Assembly: GCA_028290595.1 (NCBI GenBank)
Contig: JAQGJO010000375.1
Location: 1 to 9,378 of the forward strand
Reading direction: 5' to 3'
DNA from: Hyphomicrobiales bacterium
Lineage (GTDB): Bacteria > Pseudomonadota > Alphaproteobacteria > Rhizobiales > Beijerinckiaceae
DNA: 9,378 bases
The position numbers and the translations under genes were made by a program. The notes under the pieces are model-generated. The model did no database searches. It was not told the origin of the DNA and saw only the letters and a program-made list of their open reading frames with translations. This document shows, in pieces, positions 1 through 7,255 of this stretch (the stretch's first letter is position 1; the number at the start of each line of letters is the position of its first letter).

Positions 1-971
1 CGGTAGATATCGGCGATGACCTCCTGCACCTGAGTGCCAGTCATCGGTTGCAGATCGAGATCCGCTCGTTTCGCGAAGGCCCGGAAATCGGGATCCTGCA
101 TCGTCTTGTCGAAGCCGGCGCGAAGCGCGGCGACGATGTCGGGCGACACCCCGGGCGGAACGGCATAGGGGCGTCCTGATGCCTGCGCGCCAAGCAGTAG
201 TTTCAGCGCTGCTTTGTCTTCATCCGATTTCGCCTTATCCAGGATCAGCGGAACGTCGGGCAGTTCGGGGTGCTTCTTGACAGCGAATTGGACGGGAATC
301 ACGATCTTCCTGTCCCTCAGGAAATCGGTGGCGGTGCCTTTGAGGCTCGCCCAGTTGTCTCCGCAATTGCCGGTGACTTCGCCGCGCTCCATCGCCAGGC
401 GCACCTCAGCGGTGCCCTTATAGCCCGAGACGATGCTGACTTTGGCGCCGAACATGTTCTTGAGAATGGCGGCGTGTTGATACAGCGCGGCGGCCGGGCC
501 GGTGCTGCCGAAGCTAATCGGCTTGTCGGACAGAAGGTCGTCCCATGTTGTCACGCCAGATTGCGCCCAGGTGATGCAGACATTGGTCGAATCGACTAGG
601 CTGCCGATCCAGTTGAGCTTCTTCACGTCGTAGCGCGCGTTGTTCGTGTCCAGCAGCGGAGCAGTGATCAATTGCGGGTCAAAGGTCCCTATCGACAGGC
701 CGTCGTTCTTTGCAACCGTCGCGATGTGATTGAGGACTGTGAGGCTGCCCGCGCCCGGCATGTTGCGGGGCACCACCGCAGGCTGGCCGGGCAGGTTCCT
801 GCCGTAGAATTGCGCGAAGGCGCGGGCATACGCGTCATGTCCGCCACCAGGGCCGAAGCCGATCAGAATCTCGATCGTTTTGCCGGAGAAGTCCGCGGCC
901 TGTGGGGCCGTCGCCGCGCACAGGAGCGCGAAAGACGCGGCGAGCGCGCGCCAGAGAACCGAACCTCGCAT
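1..971 (-). CDS. TctC/Bug-family tripartite tricarboxylate transporter substrate-binding protein (3' end cut)
   Basis: The minus-strand frame is open from the ATG at 971-969 to the window edge, giving 323 residues with no stop. Residues 1-26 form a Sec signal peptide: Arg at 2 and 8, a hydrophobic core around LAASFALLCAA, and probable cleavage near APQAA/DFSG. There is no good lipobox, because Leu precedes Cys18. The mature start reads TIEILIGFGPGGGHDAYAR, then VVPRNMPGAGSL, the ligand-loop pattern of periplasmic TctC/Bug receptors. ISFGSTGPAAALYQH and MERGEVTGNCGDNW fit the second lobe. Family length is roughly 320-340 residues, so only the last few are missing. A good Shine-Dalgarno, GGGAG, lies at 984-980, eight bases before the ATG. 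The family captures carboxylates for TctA/TctB membrane partners, but neither is visible and many such receptors are orphans, so the ligand is unknown. Two mature Cys residues (in NVCITW and GNCGDN) could form a disulfide; that is inference. Confidence 0.88.
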   Translation of the reverse strand, partial: MRGSVLWRALAASFALLCAATAPQAADFSGKTIEILIGFGPGGGHDAYARAFAQFYGRNLPGQPAVVPRNMPGAGSLTVLNHIATVAKNDGLSIGTFDPQLITAPLLDTNNARYDVKKLNWIGSLVDSTNVCITWAQSGVTTWDDLLSDKPISFGSTGPAAALYQHAAILKNMFGAKVSIVSGYKGTAEVRLAMERGEVTGNCGDNWASLKGTATDFLRDRKIVIPVQFAVKKHPELPDVPLILDKAKSDEDKAALKLLLGAQASGRPYAVPPGVSPDIVAALRAGFDKTMQDPDFRAFAKRADLDLQPMTGTQVQEVIADIY

Positions 972-1265
972 GTCAGCGTCTCCCGCACTTTTTTGTTTGA
1001 ATGCCAGCGCTCGTTCAGGCACCGGCCCGCATTGTGGTTTCTCGCGATCCGCTTCTCCTGTCAAATCGACAAGCTGTGGCGTCTGTGAAAGGCGCAAGAT
1101 GTGGCTTTTGCCAAATTCAAGCATCTGATGCGAAAGGCCGCCGAAACGCACCGTCGAAGCGACATGGCAGCGCATCGGCACGCTCATCGAAGCCTTCCAA
1201 GCCAGCGAATGCGCCGCCTACCTTAAAAATTCAGTCCACGCTTCCAATTAAAATCATCGCGTTCT
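972..1265. other. Intergenic stretch between tpiA and the TctC-like gene
   Basis: Apart from the IS630 relic, this stretch holds the leader of the TctC-like gene. The minus strand carries a perfect TTGACA at 1064-1059. The hexamer 17 bases further on is GAAACC, so I do not claim a sigma-70 promoter. No convincing terminator hairpin with a T-run is seen behind tpiA, and no intact gene is present. Confidence 0.5.
1095..1251 (+). pseudogene. Remnant of IS630-family transposase (C-terminal fragment, frameshifted)
   Basis: Two adjacent plus-strand frames together spell the C-terminus of an IS630-type transposase. Codons from 1095 to 1145 read QDVAFAKFKHLMRKAAE. After one surplus A at about 1146, the next frame (1147-1251) reads RTVEATWQRIGTLIEAF, then QASECAAYLKNS, a few more residues and TAA at 1249-1251. 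IS630 transposases typically end with an FAKLK-LLRKAA block, a RTV..LW..IG block and an AF...EC..Y....G block, and this order is preserved here. The catalytic DDE region and the N-terminal helix-turn-helix are absent, and no terminal inverted repeats are evident, so this is a dead relic of about 50 codons. It ends 14 bases from the tpiA stop codon and lies upstream of the tctC-like gene. Homology is assigned from remembered family motifs. Confidence 0.72.
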
Positions 1266-2021
1266 CTAAGTCGCATAGACGGCCGCAATTCCCAGAAAAT
1301 CCTTGGCGGTGAGGCTGGCGCCGCCGACGAGGGCGCCGTCGACGTTGGCGATGCCCATGAGCTCCGCGGCATTCGAGGGTTTGACCGAACCACCGGAGAG
1401 GATGCGCGCGCTGCCGGCATGGGCAGGCATCGCCTTGCCGAGTTCCGCGCGGATGAAGGCGTGCACCTCGGCCACATCCTTCACGGTCGGCGTCAGGCCG
1501 CTGCCGATGGCCCAGACCGGCTCATAGGCGATGACGAGATTGGCGGCGGTCGCGCCGCCGGGCAGCGAGCCCGACAATTGCGCGCCGACGATGGCCAGAG
1601 TCTGGCCGCTGCCGCGCTCAGCCTGCGTCTCGCCGACGCAGACGATGACGCTCAGCCCTGCCCTCAAGCCGGCTTCGGCCTTGGCTTTGACGACAGCGTC
1701 CGTCTCGCCATGGTCGGCGCGACGCTCGGAATGGCCGACGATGACGTAGGACGCGCCGGCGTCCTTGAGCATTTCAGCCGACAGATCGCCGGTGTGGGCG
1801 CCGCTGGGCCGGGGGTGGCAATCCTGGCCGCCGATTCTGAGCTCCGCGCCGACGCGGGCAACGGCCGCGGCAATCAGCGTCGCCGGCGGACAGATCAGCA
1901 GATCTGCCCGCGCCCTGAGCGCTTCGCTGTAACCCGCCGCAATTCTGTCGATTTCCGCCAATGCCCCCTTCAACCCGTTCATTTTCCAGTTTCCTGCGAC
2001 GAGCGGACGGCGGTCGGTCAT
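1266..2021 (-). CDS. tpiA: Triosephosphate isomerase
   Basis: This is a complete 251-residue TIM-barrel enzyme interconverting dihydroxyacetone phosphate and glyceraldehyde 3-phosphate in cytosolic glycolysis and gluconeogenesis. All catalytic landmarks are present: Asn11 and Lys13 in GNWKMNG, the electrophile His97 in VIVGHSERR, and the base Glu167 in YEPVWAIG, which begins the flexible phosphate-gripping loop. The phosphate-binding stretches GGSVKPSN (210-217) and GALVGGASL (229-237) are intact. The length is typical of bacterial TIM. The start is supported by AGGAGC seven or so bases upstream and by the conserved N-terminal [11 protein letters not shown]. It diverges from ppiD across 185 bases that hold three GTTAAC repeats. 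A transposase relic begins just behind its stop codon. The identification is secure. Confidence 0.97.
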   Translation of the reverse strand: MTDRRPLVAGNWKMNGLKGALAEIDRIAAGYSEALRARADLLICPPATLIAAAVARVGAELRIGGQDCHPRPSGAHTGDLSAEMLKDAGASYVIVGHSERRADHGETDAVVKAKAEAGLRAGLSVIVCVGETQAERGSGQTLAIVGAQLSGSLPGGATAANLVIAYEPVWAIGSGLTPTVKDVAEVHAFIRAELGKAMPAHAGSARILSGGSVKPSNAAELMGIANVDGALVGGASLTAKDFLGIAAVYAT

Positions 2022-2045
2022 TTTGGCTCCTGGGATCGTTCTGAA

Positions 2046-2101
2046 TTGCCCCGTTAACAGGAGCTTGCCCGGTTAACAGACTTGTTGCCCGGTTAACAGA
2101 C
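2046..2101. repeat. Three tandem 15-bp repeats around GTTAAC in the tpiA/ppiD divergent promoter region
   Basis: The unit TTGCCCGGTTAACAG occurs at 2065-2079 and 2085-2099, both followed by AC. A one-mismatch copy, TTGCCCCGTTAACAG, lies at 2046-2060. Start-to-start distances are 19 and 20 bases, close to two helical turns, and each unit is centred on the palindrome GTTAAC. The array starts 25 bases upstream of the tpiA ATG and ends about 105 bases before the ppiD ATG. It could be a multi-site operator for one or both genes or a local duplication. No regulator can be named; the TTAA spacing does not fit the CtrA pattern TTAA-N7-TTAA. Confidence 0.7.
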
Positions 2102-2206
2102 CTGGCAACCTATGCAAAGAGCGCCGGGAACGCTATTGAGGCCCCTCTGGCGCGAAAGGAACGGTCAAGATTCCGTCCGCGCGCCGTCTTCATCGGATGG
2201 GTCACT

Positions 2207-4114
2207 ATGCTCGACAGTATGCGACGGATTTCTCAGAATTGGATCGGCAAGACCATTATGACGGTCCTGTTCGGCATTCTGATCTTGAGTTTCGCGGTCT
2301 GGGGCATTGCCGACATCTTCAAGGGCTTCGGCGCCAGCCGCGTCGCCAAGGTCGGCTCGCAGGAAATCAGCCTCGACGCCTACCGCGCGGCCTACCAGAC
2401 GCAGTTGACCAACCTGCAGCGCCAGTCGCGCCAGCCAATCACCAACGAACAGGCGCGCGCCGCCGGCCTCGACCGGCTGGTCCTGCAGCGCCTGCTCGGC
2501 GAGGCCGCCCTCGACCAGAAGACGAAATCGATGGGTCTCGCCCTGTCTGACGCCGACATCGTTCAATCGGTCATCGCCGATCCGACGTTCCAGGGTCCGA
2601 CAGGCAAGTTCGACCGCACGCGCTTTGCGGATGTTCTGCGCGAGGCCGGCTTTCCCAACGAACAGCGCTTCGTTCAGGAGCAGATCCGCGTCTATCTGCG
2701 CCAGCAGTTAGCGGAATCGGTTTCCGGCGGATTGCCCATCCCCAAAGTTCTCAACGAAGCGATCCATCGCTACCGCAGCGAAACCCGCAGCATCGAATAT
2801 ATCCGCCTGCCCGAGAGCGCTGCCGGCACAATCCCGGCACCGACGGATGAACAACTCACCGCTTATTACGACGCCCGCAAGCTTGCCTTCCGCGCGCCGG
2901 AATATCGCAACATCATCGTGCTCGCCGTCACGCCGGCCGGCGTCGCCGATGCCGCGAAAGTCTCCGATGCCGACGCGACGCGCTATTACGACGAGGTCAA
3001 AGGGCAGAAATATACGACGACCGAAACGCGCGACGTGCAGCAGATCGTCTTTCCCGACGAGGCTCAGGCTACCGCAGCCCTTGCGAAGATCAAGGCCGGC
3101 GCAACGTTCGAGAGCATCGCTGCCGAACGCAAGCTTTCCGACAAGGACATTTCGCTCGGCACCATGTCGAAGCGCGACTTCATCGATGCAAACATCGGCA
3201 ATGCCGCCTACGCGCTTGCCGAGGGCGCGACCAGCGAGCCGATCAAGGGCGACTTTGGCGCGACCCTGGTGCGCGTGACGAAGATCAATCCGCAGACGGT
3301 GAAGCCGTTTGCCGAAGTCGCGCAGGAGGTCAAAACCGAGGTCGCCAACCGCAAGGCGCGGGACGAAGTGATGAACCTGCGCGACAAGATCGAGGATGAG
3401 CGCACCTCCGGTAAATCGTTGACGGAAGCCGCCAAGGCGGCAGGCCTCGAAGCGCGGACGATCGAGGGCATCGACGCCAGCGGCCGCGACCGCAACGGCA
3501 AGGAAATCCCCAACGTCGTCGAGCGCGAACAATTGCTGCGCGCCGTCTACGGTTCCGACGTCGGCGTCGACAATGACGTGCTGACGACACGCGACAACGG
3601 TTATATCTGGTTCGAGGTCAAGGCCGTCGATGCGGCGCGCGAACGCACGCTGGCGGAAGTGCGCGACCAGGTGGCCAAGAGCTGGCGCGACGATGAAGTC
3701 GTGCGCGTCCTGTCCGAAAAGTCCGCCGACATTGCCAAGCGCATGCAGGACGGCACCAGCATGGCCGACATCGCCAAGGAACTCGGGCTGACGGTGGAGC
3801 TGGTCAACGACGTGAAGCGCACGGGCTCGGAGAAGGTTTCTTCCGCCGTGGTGGCACGCGTGTTTTCCGTCGCGACCGGCGCCATTGCTTCGGTCGCCGA
3901 CGGTCTCGACCGGGTGATCTTCAAAGTGCTCGATTCGGTGACGCCGCCGCTTGATGCCGATGACGACGGCCTGAAGAGCATCGAAGGCCGCCTGAAGGCG
4001 TCGATGGCTGAGGACGTGCTCAACCAGTATGTCACGCGCGTGCAGAACGATCTCGGCGTTTCGATCAACGAGCCGGCTGTGCGCATGGCAGTTGGCGGCG
4101 GCGACGGTAACTAG
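2207..4114 (+). CDS. ppiD: PpiD/SurA-type membrane-anchored periplasmic peptidyl-prolyl isomerase/chaperone
   Basis: This 635-residue protein has the PpiD layout. A short cytosolic N-terminus (MLDSMRRISQNWIGK) precedes one membrane helix at about residues 15-36 (IMTVLFGILILSFAVWGI). A SurA-like N-terminal chaperone region follows at about 45-190, then a parvulin-type PPIase domain at about 270-360, then a long C-terminal helical region. In other bacteria PpiD sits in the inner membrane near the Sec translocon and helps newly exported proteins fold. The parvulin domain begins TRDVQQIVF, where catalytically active parvulins usually have His, so it may act mainly as a chaperone (inference). The start at 2207 follows GGATGG at about 2196-2201. 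A second in-frame ATG at 2219 is possible but would trim only four residues. trpE follows after 16 bases, so the two are probably co-transcribed. Confidence 0.9.
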   Translation: MLDSMRRISQNWIGKTIMTVLFGILILSFAVWGIADIFKGFGASRVAKVGSQEISLDAYRAAYQTQLTNLQRQSRQPITNEQARAAGLDRLVLQRLLGEAALDQKTKSMGLALSDADIVQSVIADPTFQGPTGKFDRTRFADVLREAGFPNEQRFVQEQIRVYLRQQLAESVSGGLPIPKVLNEAIHRYRSETRSIEYIRLPESAAGTIPAPTDEQLTAYYDARKLAFRAPEYRNIIVLAVTPAGVADAAKVSDADATRYYDEVKGQKYTTTETRDVQQIVFPDEAQATAALAKIKAGATFESIAAERKLSDKDISLGTMSKRDFIDANIGNAAYALAEGATSEPIKGDFGATLVRVTKINPQTVKPFAEVAQEVKTEVANRKARDEVMNLRDKIEDERTSGKSLTEAAKAAGLEARTIEGIDASGRDRNGKEIPNVVEREQLLRAVYGSDVGVDNDVLTTRDNGYIWFEVKAVDAARERTLAEVRDQVAKSWRDDEVVRVLSEKSADIAKRMQDGTSMADIAKELGLTVELVNDVKRTGSEKVSSAVVARVFSVATGAIASVADGLDRVIFKVLDSVTPPLDADDDGLKSIEGRLKASMAEDVLNQYVTRVQNDLGVSINEPAVRMAVGGGDGN

Positions 4115-4130
4115 CAGGCACAGCATATCC

Positions 4131-5672
4131 ATGTCGGAAACAAGCTACGACGATTTCACCAGGGCGTTCGATGCCGGCAAGAGCGTCCTGGTGGCGACGA
4201 CCTTGATCGCCGATCTCGAAACGCCGGTGTCGGCTTTCCTGAAGCTGACCAGCGGCAAGCAGACCAAAGCGGGCCAAGACAAAGCCAGCAATGTGTTCCT
4301 GCTCGAATCCGTCGAGGGCGGCGCCACGCGCGGCCGCTATTCGATGATCGGCATGGATCCCGACATCATCTGGCGGGCGCAGGGCGAGACCTGCGAGATC
4401 AATCGCCGTGCTCTGACCACGCTCGACGCATTCGAACCCTGCGCTGCAAAGCCGCTCGATGCCTTGCGCGCGCTTATTGCCGAATCTATCGTCGATATGC
4501 GCGGCGACCTGCCGCCGATGGCGGCCGGCGTCTTCGGCTATCTCGGCTATGACATGGTCCGCCAGATGGAGACGCTGGCGCCGGCCAAGCCCGATCCGAT
4601 CGGCGTGCCCGATGCGGTGATGATCCGGCCGACGATGATGATCGTGTTCGATACGGTGCGCGACGAAATTTCCATCGTCACCCCGGTGCGGCCGCAGGCC
4701 GGCGTTGCCGTGCGCGCCGCGTGGGAGAGCGCGCAGGCGCGGCTCGACGCCGTGGTCGCCAAGCTGGAAGCGCCGCTGCTGCACAAGCCGCCGCCGGCGG
4801 ACCCGCATCTTCTCGCCCTCCCCCCGACCTCGAACACATCCGAAGCCCGCTTCCTGGACATGGTCGACCGCGCCAAGGAATATATCCGCGCCGGCGATAT
4901 CTTTCAGGTGGTGCTGTCGCAGCGCTTCACCGGCCCGTTCGATCTGCCGGCGTTCTCGCTCTATCGCGCGCTGCGCCGGGTCAATCCGGCGCCGTTCCTC
5001 TGCTATCTGGATTTCGGCGGCTTTCAGATCGTCTGTTCGAGCCCGGAAATTCTGGTGCGCGTGCGCGACGGCAAGGTGACGATCCGCCCCATCGCCGGCA
5101 CGCGCTGGCGCGGCAAAACGCCGGCGGAAGACGAAGCGCTGGCGCAGGAACTGCTCGCCGATCCGAAAGAGCGCGCCGAACATCTCATGCTGCTCGATCT
5201 CGGCCGCAACGATGTAGGCCGCGTCGCCGAAATCGGCACCGTCGAGGTGACGGACCGTTTCTTCGTCGAGCGTTACAGCCATGTGATGCACATCGTCTCG
5301 AACGTCGAAGGCAGACTCGACCCGGCGCACGATACGATCAGCGCGCTGGCCGCAGGCTTTCCGGCGGGCACGGTCTCTGGTGCGCCGAAAGTGCGGGCGA
5401 TGCAGATCATCGACGAGCTGGAAGTCGACAAGCGCGGCATCTATGCCGGCTGCATCGGCTATTTCGGCGCGTCGGGCGAGATGGACACCTGCATCGTCCT
5501 GCGCACGGCGATCATCAAGGATGGCAAGATGCATGCGCAGGCCGGTGCTGGAATCGTCTACGATTCCGTTCCGGCAAGCGAGCACCGCGAATGCATCAAC
5601 AAGGCGCAGGCCTTGTTCCGCGCCGCCGAAGAGGCCGTGCGCTTCGCCACCAGCGCCAAGCGCGGCCAGTAG
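4131..5672 (+). CDS. trpE: Anthranilate synthase component I
   Basis: This 513-residue enzyme converts chorismate plus ammonia, or glutamine via TrpG, to anthranilate, the first step of tryptophan synthesis. Residues 57-60 are LLES, the tryptophan feedback-inhibition motif. The chorismate-binding domain from about 235 onward has every expected block: RAGDIFQVVLSQRF (253-266), SPEILVR (304-310), RPIAGTRWRG (319-328), LLDLGRNDVGR (354-364), RYSHVMHIVS (381-390), FPAGTVSGAPK (410-420) and GAGIVYDSVPASEH (472-485). It ends after this domain, with no fused TrpG glutaminase as in rhizobial TrpEG fusions. The frame is open upstream to 4029, but the start at 4131 is preferred: the extra 34 residues would overlap ppiD, and MSETSYDDFTRAF is the more natural N-terminus. 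The Shine-Dalgarno is weak (AGGCA near 4116), consistent with translation coupled to ppiD. No trpG follows. Confidence 0.95.
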   Translation: MSETSYDDFTRAFDAGKSVLVATTLIADLETPVSAFLKLTSGKQTKAGQDKASNVFLLESVEGGATRGRYSMIGMDPDIIWRAQGETCEINRRALTTLDAFEPCAAKPLDALRALIAESIVDMRGDLPPMAAGVFGYLGYDMVRQMETLAPAKPDPIGVPDAVMIRPTMMIVFDTVRDEISIVTPVRPQAGVAVRAAWESAQARLDAVVAKLEAPLLHKPPPADPHLLALPPTSNTSEARFLDMVDRAKEYIRAGDIFQVVLSQRFTGPFDLPAFSLYRALRRVNPAPFLCYLDFGGFQIVCSSPEILVRVRDGKVTIRPIAGTRWRGKTPAEDEALAQELLADPKERAEHLMLLDLGRNDVGRVAEIGTVEVTDRFFVERYSHVMHIVSNVEGRLDPAHDTISALAAGFPAGTVSGAPKVRAMQIIDELEVDKRGIYAGCIGYFGASGEMDTCIVLRTAIIKDGKMHAQAGAGIVYDSVPASEHRECINKAQALFRAAEEAVRFATSAKRGQ

Positions 5673-5720
5673 AAATCAGTTAAGCTATAGTTTCGCGGCA
5701 GTTCTCGCGCGGAGCACCCA

Positions 5721-5767
5721 GCTTGACTCAAGCGTTAGTTTATACTAACCGTTAGTCATGACTAACG
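5721..5767 (+). promoter_or_regulatory. Tandem operator/promoter of the arsR cassette
   Basis: Two inverted repeats of identical form GTTAGT-N4-ACTAAC occupy 5734-5749 and 5751-5766, exactly 17 bases apart. The second extends to a perfect 18-base palindrome at 5750-5767 (CGTTAGTCATGACTAACG) whose central CATG includes the arsR start codon. Immediately to the left, 5721-5733 is a further palindrome, GCTTGACTCAAGC. TATACT at 5741-5746 resembles a -10 box inside the first repeat. TTGACT at 5723-5728 resembles a -35 box, but the 12-base gap is too short for a standard sigma-70 pair, so the exact promoter is uncertain. There is no Shine-Dalgarno before the ATG. The simplest reading is autorepression by the encoded ArsR-type dimer. 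Confidence 0.75.
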
Positions 5768-6105
5768 CAAAGACGGCATCGACAGCCTTCGGCGCTCTTG
5801 GCGACCCGACGCGCAGGGCCATTTTCGAGCGGGTTGCGGCCAAGCCGTCGTCGGTCGGCCATCTGGCGGCGGGCCTGCCCGTGAGCCGATCGGCCGTATC
5901 GCAGCATCTTCGCGTGCTGAAGGAGGCCGGTCTGGTGAGCGAGAGTTCGGAAGGCACCCGCAACATCTACCGGCTCGATCCGCGCGGCCTCGGCGCCATG
6001 CGCCAGTGGCTGGACGGTCACTGGGCCGTCGCGCTCGACGCCTTCAAGACGTTCGCCGATGCCAATTCAAACGATGACAAATCAGATCCGGAGAATGCCG
6101 AATGA
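5758..6105 (+). CDS. ArsR-type winged-helix transcriptional regulator
   Basis: This 115-residue protein has a single winged helix-turn-helix domain: ALGDPTRRAIFERV (helix 1, about 13-26), then SVGHLAAGLPVSRSAVSQHL with the recognition helix at about 43-55, then LKEAGLVSESSEGTRNIYRL as the beta wing. There is no cysteine, so the classic ELCVCDL metal site is absent and it is not a metal or arsenite sensor of the usual kind. It belongs with the metal-free ArsR-like regulators commonly paired with SRPBCC genes. The start is well fixed: an in-frame TAA at 5746-5748 leaves only the ATG at 5758. That ATG lies inside an operator palindrome with no Shine-Dalgarno, suggesting a leaderless or near-leaderless mRNA. 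The stop overlaps the next ATG (ATGA, 6102-6105), indicating translational coupling. The acidic, polar tail after about residue 103 is probably disordered. Confidence 0.93.
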   Translation: MTNAKTASTAFGALGDPTRRAIFERVAAKPSSVGHLAAGLPVSRSAVSQHLRVLKEAGLVSESSEGTRNIYRLDPRGLGAMRQWLDGHWAVALDAFKTFADANSNDDKSDPENAE

Positions 6106-6563
6106 CCATTGCGCCGATCGTCCGCACCGTTGAGGTCAAAGCGCCGCCGGAAAAAGCCTTCAGTCTTTTCGCCGGTCGCATGGGCGACTGGTGGCCGAAG
6201 GGCCGCGGTATCGGCAAGGGTCCTTGTGTCACAGTCGTCGTCGAGCCTCACGCCGAGGGACGCTGGTTCGAAGTTGATGCGGACGGCAACGAGACCCAAT
6301 GGGGCAAGGTCCTGGCTTGGGAGCCGCCGTCGCGGCTGCTGCTCGCCTGGCAGCTCTCCTGCGACTGGGGTTATGACCCAAATTTTTTGACGGAAGTCGA
6401 GCTGACATTCGCACCGGCTGCAAGAGGCGGCACGCTGGTCACCCTCGAACACCGCAATCTCGAACGTTTCGGGCCCGACGCCGCCGGCCATGCGGAAAGG
6501 CTTGGAGGCGGTTGGCCCTCCCGCCTCGCCGATTACGTCAAATTCGCCGATAGCCAAATCTAA
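6102..6563 (+). CDS. SRPBCC/AHSA1-family protein (first of two)
   Basis: This 153-residue protein has the START-like helix-grip fold of the SRPBCC superfamily, AHSA1 branch. The opening strand and helix read VRTVEVKAPPEKAFSLFAGR, followed by MGDWWPKG. The middle contains VLAWEPPSRLLLAWQL, and GGTLVTLEHRNLERFG precedes a final helix with GGGWPSRLADYVKFAD. Members have a deep hydrophobic cavity and bind lipophilic ligands; the AHSA1 name comes from Hsp90 co-chaperone homologues, and a chaperone role here is unsupported. Its ATG overlaps the arsR stop by four bases, so it is the direct partner of the regulator. A GST and a second SRPBCC gene follow. It may bind the small molecule that the cassette responds to or detoxifies (inference). 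The ligand is unknown. Confidence 0.88.
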   Translation: MTIAPIVRTVEVKAPPEKAFSLFAGRMGDWWPKGRGIGKGPCVTVVVEPHAEGRWFEVDADGNETQWGKVLAWEPPSRLLLAWQLSCDWGYDPNFLTEVELTFAPAARGGTLVTLEHRNLERFGPDAAGHAERLGGGWPSRLADYVKFADSQI

Positions 6564-6578
6564 AAGCAGGAGTTCGTC

Positions 6579-7238
6579 ATGTCTGAGTTTATCGTTCACA
6601 GCCTGCCCGGCAGTCCGTTTGGACGCGCCGTCCTTGCCACCCTCGCCGAGAAGGAAGCCCCTGTACGCTTTGCGGCGGTAGCGCCCGGCGGTATCCGCAC
6701 AGAACCGCATATCTCCCGCCATCCGTTCGGCCGGATTCCGGTGCTCGAGCATGGCGATCTGATGCTCTACGAAACACAGGCTATCCTGCGCTATCTCGAC
6801 CGCGTGCTTCCCGAGCCGCGCCTGACCCCGGCGGATCCCAAGGCTGCCGCGCGCATGGATCAGGTGATGAACGTCAACGACTGGTATCTCTTTCAAGGCG
6901 TCGGCAATGTCATCGGATTCCAGCGCGTGATCGGACCAAAACTCATGGGCCTTACGGCAGATGAGGCTGTGATTGAAGCGGCAATGCCGAAGGCTCACGC
7001 GGTTTACAATGAGCTGTCGCGACTGCTCGGCTCCGATCCGTATTTTGCCGGCGAGCACGTCTCGCTCGCCGATCTCCTGGTGGCGCCGCAGATCGACTTC
7101 TTCGTCGGCCTTCCCGAATGGGAACCGCTGACCCGCAGCAATGGCAATATCGTCGCGTGGCTTGAGCGGATGAACGGCCGGCCGAGCCTGCAGTCCACCA
7201 CCTGGGCGCGCGTCCGCGAAATGGCTGCTGCTGCTTAA
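6579..7238 (+). CDS. Glutathione S-transferase family protein
   Basis: This 219-residue, two-domain cytosolic GST is of typical length. The N-terminal thioredoxin-like domain starts FIVHSLPGSPFGRAVLATL, where Ser8 or Ser12 may be the glutathione-activating residue. It contains the cis-proline in GRIPVLEHGD (Pro54) and the gamma-glutamyl binding pair Glu65-Thr66 in LYETQAILRYLD. The all-helical C-terminal domain (about 90-215) carries the N-capping-box motif SLADLLVAP and ends with WLERMNGRPSLQSTTW. GSTs conjugate or reduce electrophilic substrates with glutathione, and the class cannot be settled by eye. A strong Shine-Dalgarno, AGGAG, lies about eight bases before the ATG. It is the third gene of the arsR cassette, 15 bases after the first SRPBCC gene and 17 before the second, pointing to a detoxification or modified-metabolite role under ArsR control. 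Confidence 0.92.
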   Translation: MSEFIVHSLPGSPFGRAVLATLAEKEAPVRFAAVAPGGIRTEPHISRHPFGRIPVLEHGDLMLYETQAILRYLDRVLPEPRLTPADPKAAARMDQVMNVNDWYLFQGVGNVIGFQRVIGPKLMGLTADEAVIEAAMPKAHAVYNELSRLLGSDPYFAGEHVSLADLLVAPQIDFFVGLPEWEPLTRSNGNIVAWLERMNGRPSLQSTTWARVREMAAAA

Positions 7239-7255
7239 ATCGATGGAATGTCGTC

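Noticed and set aside
2054..2096. CtrA binding sites in the GTTAAC repeats
   Set aside because: The CtrA pattern is TTAA-N7-TTAA; the TTAA cores here are 15-16 bases apart.
4029..4130. Upstream extension of trpE by 34 codons
   Set aside because: It would overlap ppiD by 86 bases and add a non-conserved Ser/Arg-rich leader; the ATG at 4131 gives the normal N-terminus.
2708..4132. 474-codon minus-strand open frame opposite ppiD
   Set aside because: A GC-rich shadow frame with low-complexity His/Arg/Asp/Gly composition and no recognisable domain; the plus strand is clearly ppiD.
4065..5585. 506-codon minus-strand open frame opposite trpE
   Set aside because: Shadow of trpE, rich in Arg, His and Asp, with no domain; all trpE motifs are on the plus strand.
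6018..7058. 346-codon minus-strand open frame opposite the SRPBCC and GST genes
   Set aside because: Crosses three recognisable plus-strand genes, and its protein shows no family motif.
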